A stretch of 64,000 nt of DNA from Fasciola hepatica (taxonomy: Eukaryota; Platyhelminthes; Trematoda; Plagiorchiida; Fasciolidae), in NCBI GenBank assembly GCA_948099385.1, contig CANUEZ040000183.1, positions 2,852,001 to 2,916,000 on the forward strand, in the 5' to 3' direction. The position numbers and the translations under genes were made by a program. Of this stretch, positions 51,504 to 62,027 are shown piece after piece; within the stretch, counting starts at the first letter, position 1; each line of letters opens with the position of its first letter. A model generated the notes under the pieces. That model saw only the letters and a list, made by a program, of their open reading frames with translations, was not told where the DNA came from and ran no database searches.

Positions 51504-51954
51504 ACGAAGAAATTTCTTTTCGATATATAGCTTCAGACATTGAGATATATAGTACTGGGTAAAGGAGAGTATATGTGCAGCTATGGATAGCAAAGAGTGA
51601 GTAAGTATGCAACAAATCCGGCAACTTGACAACATGCTTCAACCTAATGAATCTTGTTCGTTGTGTGAACGACAGTTAGTGTGAAATGTGTAAAGAAGTG
51701 GCGTGAAAAGACTAATTTGAAAAATGAAGGTGTGAAAAAGAGGTGCGGTGTAGGGGAGAATTTGTACATGGGAACCATAAGAAAATCACTTGTTACGGTC
51801 AAGGTGACAATAATTGTTGCACGAGGTTACGTTGATTACACAATTCCGGCTTCAATGCTCGAATTGCTATGACTTCTGACGCCTTCATCAACCGCCTGTT
51901 TAATCTTTTTGCGTGAACTCTGGGATTTGTTAGGACTTATCTGAAAGCTGTCAC
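51504..51954 (-). repeat. Left inverted arm of PLE-C (451 bp)
   Basis: This is the reverse complement of 52779-53229 with constant coordinate sum 104733, no indels and about five mismatches (about 99% identity). On the minus strand it holds the last coding block and 3' untranslated region of PLE-C, including the C-terminal stop at 51799-51801. Confidence 0.96.
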
Positions 51955-52715
51955 TATGTCAACTTGATGTCCGCCATCCACCAGATGTTACAGGATTACG
52001 CTTTCGACAGTCCAAAGTGTTGCTTTGCGTAAAGAAACCGGGACGTGTTCTAATATCCTCTTGGATAGGTGTCTCGTCGTATGTCCAATATAATGTGCAC
52101 TACAGGAGCACGTATACTGATATAAAATTAATGACTGAAACTGATGGGGTAACCGGTCCCTGGATTGTTGAAAAATGAGAGACTTGGTATTTGGTAGGAT
52201 TCAGACATGTGCAGGGGGGAAGGACATTCCGAAGGCCTTTTATAGGCGTAGCTCCAGTATTTCCAAGTTCTTGTCACCCTTGAACGAAACAGTTAAGAAG
52301 ACATCCTATTTCTTGGCCATTCGCACCTCCATTCTGTGTCTCCGCTCTCATATTTGTTGACAAATAAACGGTTCTGCTTAGCCGTTTTTCTATAATGTGT
52401 CACGTATGTGTTCGAGTTCTTCGGCAATCGGGTCATGGTTACAGACGTTTCTTGCTCTGTCCCTAGGACAGCTCACCAGGTTTCTTTTGTATCGTAGAGG
52501 GACAAAACTAAGGAAATTTGTGTATTGCTCCAACCAGGTACATTTCCGATGCATCCTCCTTTCCATGGGTCCGTCCTTTGTTCTACGTAATTCCACATCG
52601 AGAAAAGCGAGAACATTGGCCGTCTCTATCTCTAATATAAATGTGGTCATTGCGTGGGCATTGTTGAAGGTCGGCAGTAATTCGGTATTGTTTTTTCCTG
52701 AGTTACAAATTTTAA
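51799..52715 (-). pseudogene. PLE-C RT C-terminus and GIY-YIG endonuclease
   Basis: Read on the minus strand, blocks appear in PLE order. They begin with a pre-thumb segment LPTFNNAHAMTTFILEIE, then FLDVELRRTKDG, EQYTNFLSFVPLRYKRNL and a conserved Arg-rich helix. After a stop near 52393 come KGDKNLEILELRL, then LPHQFQSLILYQYTCSCSA and YIGHTTRHLSKRILEHVP, an excellent GIY-YIG core with the YIG, Arg and Glu-His positions kept. It ends with the HLVDGGHQVDIVTAFR block and a C-terminus stopping at 51799. Stops near 52393, 52310, 52230 and 51965 show it is dead. The 52390-52650 part is one uninterrupted 86-codon piece. Confidence 0.87.
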
Positions 52716-52778
52716 AGTGTGATCACTATGTCTGTTATACATATGAAGACTCTAAATGGTACTTCGCAGTGGTCAAAT

Positions 52779-53229
52779 GTGACGGATTTCAGACAAGTCC
52801 TAACAAATCCCAGAGTTCACGCAAAAAGATTAAACAGGCGGTTGATGAAGGCGTCAGAAGTCATAGCAATTCGAGCATTGAAGCCGGAATTGTGTAATCA
52901 ACGTAACCTCGTGCAACAATTATTGTCACCTTGACCGTAACAAGTGATTTTCTTATGGTTCCCATGTACAAATTCTCCCCTACACCGCACCTCTTTTTCA
53001 CACCTTCATTTTTCAAATTAGTCTTTTCACGCCACTTCTTTACACATTTCTCACTTACTGTCGTTCACACAACGAACAAGATTCATTAGGTTGAAGCATG
53101 TTGTCAAGTTGCCGGATTTGTTGCATACTTACTCACTCTTTGCTATCCATAGCTGCACATATACTCTCCTTTACCCAGTACTATATATCTCAATGTCTGA
53201 AGCTATATATCGAAAAGAAATTTCTTCGT
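52779..53229 (+). repeat. Right inverted arm of PLE-C (451 bp)
   Basis: This is the reverse complement of 51504-51954 at about 99% identity. On the plus strand it carries the PLE C-terminal block (52785-52934, containing RRLMKASEVIAIRALKPE) and 3' untranslated sequence. Weak protein-level similarity (52719-52784) continues upstream of the arm boundary. This suggests that a second, older plus-strand PLE fragment is fused here. Confidence 0.95.
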
Positions 53230-56200
53230 GTTACAAATTCTTTCATGAATGGATGGGCATATCCTATATTTCGTTTTCCTCCCTTTTTGTCACCGTTCTT
53301 GTCTTTCACTCCCTTTTGTTGCAGTTTCTTAGGTTGTGGTAACATATTGTGGTGAAGTAGCATGAGTGCGAATCACGGAGAAAGGAGCTTTTACGCCAAC
53401 ACCTGCTCTCAAAATAAGCTCAAAGATAATAAAAATGGAGGAAATTGTGTCATCGAGTTGCAATAAATACTGGAGTGAAAAGATCGGCAGTCTACGTGTA
53501 CACTCACCAAATATTTGATGGATAGGTATTTTTGATGACATTTCTAACAAGAGAAAACAATTTTTAAAATGAGCATAGGTAACAGATTACTTCATGATAA
53601 CTCGTTTTCTTTTCCAATACAGAAACTATGAGTGTGTGGAAAAGCAATCATCTAGTGAAATTGGGATGTTTTACAGCTAACGAACTACTTTGTCACTGAT
53701 GGATGAAGGAATTTTTCTCAAAATAAATTTACTTTCGGTGGCCGTATGAATGGCCCTATGAACACCATGAGGTTATTGGTTATTGTGTTGTCAGCACACG
53801 ATTTGCCTTTCCCAGTGGACTAGCGCCGTCAGTGAGTTATGAGCAAACATGAGTTGTGAGCAGAACCACGAACGATGGGACATTGGAATGATGCGTATCA
53901 ACTGGTAGTCCGCTGTATCATCACTGAATCAGGAGAGATGGCCCCAGTTCTAATCGAACGATTTAGTTGTGTCATAAGAGGGGAATAGTTGTCAGCCTTC
54001 CCGATAAACCTGGTGTTCCTTGCTAACGGATCGAAGTGGTTCGGAGGCAGAGAAGATTTATTCCTGGGGCCAATAAACCAGAACAGTTACCAGTTCGGTT
54101 TATCAAATGTGGTTTTGTAGTTATTTCGCCCCATCTAATTATGAATGTATCTTATAATATTGAGTAAGTAGGAAGATTCCGCAGCGACAGGTTTGCGAAC
54201 TAGCTCGTACTTGTTGAGTCATATTCAGGTCCATGCCTAGCAAAACATGTAATATATAAATACAAGCGCACCAAACTTTATAACTGCATCAAATATCAGG
54301 TAGAAGTGATGGGGGATTGTTTTCGCAAATAGTGTCCTCTAAGCTGATCTATAAACTGGATGCTAATTTTTCACTCCCTTTGGGTTAGTTTTCTTTGGGT
54401 CTAATGCTTGTTCTTGAATAGGGAACAGACCAGGAGATTCATTTCGAAGCAAGTAATGGTGGAGGGAGTAAGAAAAATGATTCTGACAGCCTCTGCCCTG
54501 GCTAGGATGTGACACAAACGTTCTCGTTTGTTGAGATAGAAATATATGATCGCCCTGTGTGGCAGAATCTGAAACTTGCTTCACACGGAAACAACTACGA
54601 ATCACCTGTTGGGTGAAATGTGGAAGTTGAGTAAAACGAAGCCTTGTCGTCGCGAATGTTCTAAAATCCCTGATTTACCGATTTTATTCAATAAACCAGA
54701 GCTATCTGAACGCCACAAATTGAGCAATTTCACCGACTTCCACACCCACACCCCTTCGAATAGTTCTATGTACGTGGACTATAGAGCCACGGCTTTGTCA
54801 TGTTGAACGGGAAGCACGAAGCGGAGAGTCCTACAGGAACCCAAAGACTCAGGTAAATGTGTAAACTGACGAAGAATGGAACGTTTTTCTACCGGAATCT
54901 GCAGTTAAGTGACTTTGGTACTATCTCGTAAGGAGTCGAGCGAATATACCTCTTAAACAAACAATTTTCGTGAACCATAACTGGAAACAATAATTCTACT
55001 AGATATGATGCCGTGTATAAAGCGACCTTAGTACTGCTGTTGTCCGAACCCATTACTGATATCGAATTCTGGTCTCTCATTTTGGAGTGATAAACAATTG
55101 ACAGGTGTCCATCAAAAAAACAGTGACTCATTCATCCTACCGGGGAAGATGTCACGGAACCCTGAATACCCTTATTTCACAGTCAAGCAGTATCCATGCC
55201 TATTGTCAGGTTTTTAGACTGGAACTCAGAAAGTCGGAATAAACAGTGATTCACAACCTTCGGTTTGCGAAATGCGAAGTCAGAAATCGGAGGCGGTCCA
55301 AGTGTAGGCCTCACACTGATTATACACCTTGTGTTTCTACGTTTCTCAGTGTCTGACTGCTTGAGTTCAACACAGAGAATCCGGTTATTTCTCTGATGCT
55401 TATTCCACACTATGAGACCTAAGGTTGATGAGTGTACGAAATATCAGGCAGGGAGAATTGAACTAGATAGCAGGAATCCACAATAATAGCAAAAACACTT
55501 CCTTGCCGTGCTGCTTGCTGAGATTGAGACCTTGATATCCACCGCATCCGGGTAAACTTACGAATTGAACTGTTATCTAAAAAGGGGTACTATGATGCCG
55601 CAGAATATCAACATCAACGTGAGATACAGGTTAAGACTATGAATCTACTTGCGATAAATATCAATCGTGTCACCCGGAACGGAGTGCGATATACAACAAG
55701 ATCAATGCCCTTTTGATATCCTTGGTTTTCAGTGGGGACCGCAATGGGGTCATCTAAAACTACCTTTCGATTTGCATTATTTACCCAGAATGGTTTTTGC
55801 ACACGATGAGGATGATTTATAAAGTCATTTATTCGACATTGAAATTTTACCTAATCTCAATGGAGTTCCTTTCAGGGTGTCTTGTCCCGTTCCATTACCA
55901 TGCTGTACTATATACCTCGGCCATCTGATCCCTCATGGTAATTCATAACTAGACAATGACGTTCATGTGACGTGCACATTCAATTATTTCTTGTTCCAAA
56001 TATATAGCTGAGTAACACATTCAACCAAAAGCCAGAAATATATGTTTGCTTTGAACTTAAAATTGTTATTTAATGGTGTAAGGAGACATTATTTTAAGTA
56101 TGTGCCTTCCCTGGATTAAGATGACCAATGTCAAATACGACCATTTCACCAGCTCACTAGTATATCACTCAGCTTTTAGGTTTACCATGAATCTTCAAAA

Positions 56201-59164
56201 TGATGTTGAGTATTGATATGCAGAAGAGTAACATAAGTTGATTCTTCCTCATTATTGTCCCAGTAGTGAGATAGTGTCTCGTAGGTTCAATATTTGACCC
56301 ACCTCTCATATGAGAGAAGGTGAGAATGGTGGGTATACTTTCTGTCGTCATTATTTAGTAAAGCCGCGTTTATGTTTAAAGGAAGTCACAATACCTTCGG
56401 TAGGTTACCTCTTGGCCAATCAGTGAAATGTCATCGTATGTGTATGAGGTGAATGCGATCTGGTTGGTTGAACATACGTGAAAGGAATCTACGAGGCACC
56501 GGGCCGCATACTGTGGCCTTCGAATCACCAAATTTTGGCATCCATCTGTGATTGTGATGATAAGTTTCTAAACGATACATGCATCCCTAGTAGTTCGACA
56601 GAAGTTGTTTGGATCTGATACCGGCTGACCGACACACATATCTTACTACCACGAAGACGGATCTGGTAGCTGGAAATGCACGAATCTGGAGTAGGAAACG
56701 CTGTACCTCCTATCTAGAACAATAAAGGTCTTTAACTGTAGCAGACATAGGCCACTACGTCGATGTTACACTGCATGTCCGTAGCTTACGTAACCAAGCA
56801 TGCAAGTAATCAGTTTCAGACAACGAAAGTATCGTGGACATAAAGACCGATCAACTTTTACCTAAGATGAACATACGGTGTACCTAGACATTCTTTGTCG
56901 CATAAATATGCACACAAATGTCCATACACATTTCGGCTCGTATCGTAGACTAACACGAGTACAAACAATATGTTGTCTCTTGACCGCTAGCATTTGCACC
57001 TTCGTGATACATTGAGTAACAGGACGTTTGGTACCTTTGGCTAAGCAGCTAGAACGGTAACGGAAAAACGCATAGCATGATAGAAGGCTCATGTGCATGC
57101 TGTTTTTTGTCCAGAGTGCGGTTCGTCGCCTACCAACCAAATGCAATTTTGTATTCGTTTATGAGTATCTCAGTGTTCACCGAATATCGGAAGGATTCGC
57201 AATCACTTCAACACAGGGGAAATTGCTTTTCAACTTCCGTATATCCCGCTTGGTCAAACAGTAAATTAAGAGGTTCTCGGATCGATGCTTGCAATAATGT
57301 TCTGTATGTTATCAGTTCAGGAGATAGTTATTCCTCAAAAACGCACTTGTTTTGATGTGCACGTTAGCTGTGCAGACAGAGAAACAGGAAAAAGTAAGCA
57401 CATTAGAGCAAGGCTGCAAGGAATTGGAGCAAATTATCAACAGTCCTCGTCATCACTTTTATTGCGAAAGATACAATGACATATATGCCTTCTCCATTAT
57501 ACACACCGTATTGGGAGTACAAGGAGCATATTGTATTTCAAGACAACAATGAAAAACATCAGTTTTTCAAAATAAGAAAAAGCAACTTTTATTGTCTGTC
57601 ACCGACAGACAAGGTCTTGCCACACAGCCACTCCGTACTATTTAGAGCTCATGGTTTTGAAACTTGAGGCTTTTCGTTGCACATTTTTCGCGTCACTAGA
57701 TATGACCCTTGAACCAATCATGTCACGTAGACTAGTAAAAAACGTCTGCTAATAAAATGCCGGAAACAGTAATCAAAAGCTCCAAGTTTCTAAGTTTCAT
57801 CCAATGAATTCAATGTTTGTTTGTTTGCAGCTACCCTAATGACTGGCGGCTAAGCATGCATCTCACGAAACAATTTCCACTCAAGTGGCTTTCTCGGCCA
57901 GTAGGATTACACTTCCAACAATATTCGCACCACAATTGTGAACACCATATTACTTACAAAGAAAATCTGGAGTAGGAAAATCTGATTTGTGAAGGAAAGG
58001 CGAACTAGATGAATGAAGGAAAACAAGCCCCTCGGGTCTTTCCTCAAACTGCTGTTTGTGGGGGGAGGATATCTCTGCCCATTTGATCGGGGTTGCTAAA
58101 TACGTAGCTTGCTCATAGATTTATTTCAGAATCGAGCGAACGGATTCGGTTGCCTTTTCAGAAGAGAAGTAAAAATTATAAATTCAACCTATGAGAAGAA
58201 GAACACATTAAAGAAATGATCATATATGAAACCACGAACAACGGATTGAAAACTTCCAGATTTGAGGAACACCGTTATTATCTATTTGACGGTTGATTCA
58301 ATTTAACATGGCTTCGATTCCTGTGAAACTAGTCATGACCTCGATTGTCATGCACACTTATTTTGGATTAAGGACCTTTCATCTCTAACGAAAGATGGCT
58401 ACACAGTTGATCGGTTTCGACAGTCACAGTTGAAAATGAAATTACATGGTGTACTCTGCGGAGAAATATGACATGTATAACAGCTTGGGCGTGTTGATTA
58501 TGTAACGTTATATTTGAACACTTAAAAATAAAATGTACGACTAATTTTATTGCCGCAGATTAAGTAGTCTCGCCACATTAGAATAGAGCCTTGAATACAA
58601 CGATGTTCAACTAAAGTCAATGGCAAAGTCACCACCGATCGACTATTGGATATTCCATCCTCATCCAATAAGCTCTTCTACGGGTGTAGTATTGGATATG
58701 CCCATGTTTGGCAAATGAACGTTCCATGTTTATCAACGCTGGTTTCAATGACAATTTCGATTTTATTTAAAAGATGAATATTATTCTGTACGTGTGCCTC
58801 TGATTACGAAAGGAACTAATTATGCTGTGATTTTAATCAAGATGAATTTCCACAGCTCTAGTTTAAAGCCATAGGATAGAGCTGGTCAAAGTGAAGGAAT
58901 TGTTCAATGATGAACTGATACCCAATTGGTCATCAGTTGTTTTTCCCTCTCTCAGTAGGTAAAACTCAGTAACCAACGTGGAAGATATTCTTTTCCCATC
59001 CTGAGATGTACATGTAATAATGGCGACGAAAATAATTTGGCATGATTTGACTAATGTCAATCTTATCGATCAAGAAACCTGTTTTTCAGAGGCACATATA
59101 CATAGCTTGTTTTCTGGGATCAGACATGTGACCCAGTTCGTCGGTATGTAGATTGAATGCTCTC
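53230..59164. other. Long unassigned stretch
   Basis: No recognisable gene. The sequence just after 53230 may be further PLE 3' untranslated sequence. ORFs at 54363-54605, 56862-57146, 57077-57355 and 57352-57552 overlap on opposite strands or in neighbouring frames and show no domains. Confidence 0.45.
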
Positions 59165-59655
59165 TCTTATACAGTCCTGCCATGTTATTGTGCCCTCCCG
59201 TACTCCCATACTCACTCACTCACTCTCTCACATACAAATAAGTCCTTTGTGAGCTTGCGTAGATCCTTTCCCCACAGTCTCGTTTTGTGTTCCGTTAATG
59301 TTTCCTTTTGACTGATGCTTGTTGTGAGCCGCACACACAACTGTTGGCATATGCACATGAATAATTGCTAATCAGAGAGGAGTAAGGTCCAGGTTGTTTG
59401 GAGCTTCCTCAAGTTTTACATCCGATTATTTTTCTAACTGGTTGCTTCTCGCAAACAGTGAGCCAGCTGCATTTTTGCTAGCGTGTGACCCTTCTGTGTG
59501 CTACCATTCTCCCGACTGCTCACTCAAGGGACACGGTAAATTTCCGTCTTGTTGAACCCAGACATAGACGTGAGGACCTTGGTATCCCATTTAAGGAATT
59601 TATTTTGGTATCTTCGAATAAAGCTGACTACCAGACACCTCACAACTCCAGATGA
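59165..59655 (+). mobile_element. LTR-like relic (copy 2)
   Basis: The 3' half (59400-59651) is related to 41500-41761. It includes GTTGAACCCAGACATAGACG, a CTTCGAATAAAGCTGACTAC segment with AATAAA, and a sharp end near CACAACTCCAG. The 5' limit is a guess, set at TGTTATTGTGCCCTCCCG. A CACT run lies at about 59210-59232. No gag or pol sequence is adjacent, consistent with a solo LTR. The same orientation as copy 1, 18 kb away, could mean independent insertions. Confidence 0.45.
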
Positions 59656-61319
59656 ACACGTTTTATTGAAGAAAACCTTAGCTTTATATTAGAATTGTAC
59701 CACTAATCATTCTCAGTTACCATTGAGTTGGACACGGGTATCTCCACATAACTCTATTATTTGGTCGACACGGAAAATGACTATCGTTTTGCAATCTATT
59801 CCTGTTTTTATTATCCATCGTTATCCCATGTGGTGCAAAACTTTAATTGCGAAGCCTCTGACACTTTCTAACGGATCATCACATCACTAGCGCCAAACTT
59901 CCTCATTTATGTATTGCTTCACATTGCAAACACTCGTTACGATGTATCATTAGACTGTTATGACGAATTCTGGTATTTGAGATTGTCCAACGGAGGTTGT
60001 TTCTATTGACTGAATGACCGAACTTTCTAATAATGTGAATTAAACTACATCGGGCGCAAGGTAGTACGCATACGAGTTATTATTACCGATGGTAGATGGA
60101 TTAAACATCCATTATCCCCGGGCCTATTGAACAAACAGCAATTTTAATCAAACAAATAACACGTGGTTGTTGTTAGCTATAATTTAGACCCGAGAGATTT
60201 AACTAGAACGACTTCACCGTAGTCGACTGGACTTTCTTCCCTAAGCCGAACGCATGTGTGGATTGCCCTTGCTCGTTCATGTACCTCCGATCAAATTACC
60301 TACTCACTTGCCAGTCTACTGACTTACTTACCAACTAGTCTAACTGCTTGTGAATAAATGGAGTTAAGGACTCTATGCGGGACACATTTCAAGATGTAAC
60401 TGGTGCTTACTTTCTTTGAGCTTATATCAAAACAGTTTCCATTTCGCCTGTCACTGCATTCTTTTATTTGACTTTTTCTTTTAATTTATCTCCGTTTTAT
60501 CATATGGCAATGATACAATATTTCCATAAGCGAGTTATGGCCAATAAGAGACTGTCAAATGGCAAATGTGACTGTATGGTGAAGTAGGATTCCCATCCCA
60601 GAAGAACGGGGCTGAAAACCCACCACGACTACTGTTTGACCACCGTCAGTCAGAGATAGAATTAAAGAAGATATTTCTTTCCTACTAACAGTGCAAACCA
60701 AAAATATAGTCACTGGTGAATTTTTACGAACCGAATTCACTGTTGATTTTTGCCAGCTTATATACCTGTGTAAAAACTTTCTATCATTGAACTGATCTTC
60801 ACTTCTTCAGGAAGGTTTCTGTTGCAACCAAAATGGATGTTAAGTTGCCACATATACGAATTAGGCTCCCTTATATTGTTCCAAAATGTGTTCCCCATAT
60901 GCAGTGAGATTGAATCTCTATCTGCTTTGTTGCTTTTTATAGATGCTTTGGTATAATGAGTAAGGCGATTGTACCCGAATGAACCTTCGGTTCACAATCG
61001 TAGTATTTGCAACAGTTTGAACTAATAAAAGGTATTCATGTGCGCTCGTATCTCCGTACACAGAGCAGGACAGTACGACTGAATCAGCCTATTTGTGTGA
61101 CCACTTCTGGACTACGTTTGCACTTTTGAATTCATAATGAGTAAATGCCGATGTTCACGATTATTCTCCACGGAGAAATGACTGATTTTTAAGGCTGTGA
61201 GAAAGCGAAAAACATAAACTACCTACTGCTATTACTATCAGTAGCCAAGAGGAAATTCGAAATTCCAAGGGTGTTCGACCGGAGCTATCGAAGTATTTCA
61301 TTTTGAGTTTGATTTCGTA
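59656..61319. other. Unassigned, no gene seen
   Basis: Only one short minus-strand ORF (60555-60740) and no recognisable element. Confidence 0.5.
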
Positions 61320-61900
61320 TTGAATTTGGTTATGGGGTCACAAACCATCATTTGCTCTCCACTAGAGAGAACACCAGGTAATGAGTCTATCGCCAACATC
61401 ACTGGGAAATTGAGCAAAATTTTCTCTATGTTCGCAAAAAGGAGGGTATGTGGTATTTTCAGAAAATCTCGAAGTAAAATGATAAAACTTCAGCTAATTC
61501 TACATCAAGAATTCTAGTCACGCCGATCAAGCCTTTGGGACAATGCATCGACGGGATTGCATTGTTCTTCTTTCGTGAACAACATAATGGAGCAATGACG
61601 AAAAAGATACTAGTCACAGTGCATGTTCCTAAAGTTCCGACAACGGCGTTTCTTTCGAAGATTCTTAAATTGGGACCAGTCAGAAATTTCAGATTACCAC
61701 GTAGATTCGATAGGATTCGGTGTGGGCAACCAAAACAGTATGCACAAATCTCCATCGAGATGAAAACACCATACTCGGTTCAGAACTGCTCCATTTGGAG
61801 GTCAACTAGAACAGATGGGATTGACGTGAATACTGATAACCTTCACAAAGTGATCTTCGAATTTCACCAAAGCGTAGTATATTTTCTGAACCACAACTGA
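61320..61900 (+). other. Open stretch with weak RRM-like resemblance
   Basis: Two plus-strand ORFs (61320-61517 and 61535-61900) lie in tandem. The second contains KKILVTVHVP, later GPVRNFRLPRRFDR and YAQISIEMKT. This loosely recalls the RNP-2, basic loop and RNP-1 spacing of an RNA-recognition motif, but the aromatic RNP-1 residues are not clearly present. No start context, splice site or neighbour supports a gene. It could be a chance ORF, an exon or a decayed pseudogene. Confidence 0.15.
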
Positions 61901-61970
61901 TAAGTGAGATGCTATCGCGTCTGTTCCTGTTCCAAGTAACTTTTGTCCACAGGATCAGTGTTACCAGCGG

Positions 61971-62026
<56 letters not shown>

Positions 62027-62027
62027 C
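61971..62027. repeat. (AT)n microsatellite
   Basis: About 57 bp of AT repeats with single CATA and GTAT variants. The Tyr-Ile ORFs on both strands are artefacts. Confidence 0.97.

Larger units (their letters stand above)
51504..53229 (-). mobile_element. Penelope-like element with inverted pseudo-LTRs (PLE-C)
   Basis: A minus-strand PLE fragment (RT C-terminus, linker and GIY-YIG, 51799-52715) is bracketed by two 451-bp arms in opposite orientation. The right arm repeats the element's own 3' end as a plus-strand copy. Direct or inverted terminal repeats made from the element's own ends (pseudo-LTRs) are an established feature of the Penelope family, attributed to its unusual integration. The catalytic RT core is absent and several stops interrupt the coding part. 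The nearly identical arms nevertheless suggest a fairly recent rearrangement or insertion. Its 3' end faces the 3' end of PLE-B about 290 bp away. Confidence 0.85.

Noticed and set aside
52719..52934. 71-codon plus-strand ORF as an independent gene
   Set aside because: It is the PLE C-terminal block carried by the right inverted arm of PLE-C.
53158..53225. Hammerhead within the PLE-C arm (CTGAAGC...GAAAAGAAA)
   Set aside because: The core lacks the required GA, and stem II cannot form. PLE pseudo-LTRs often carry hammerheads, but none is evident here.
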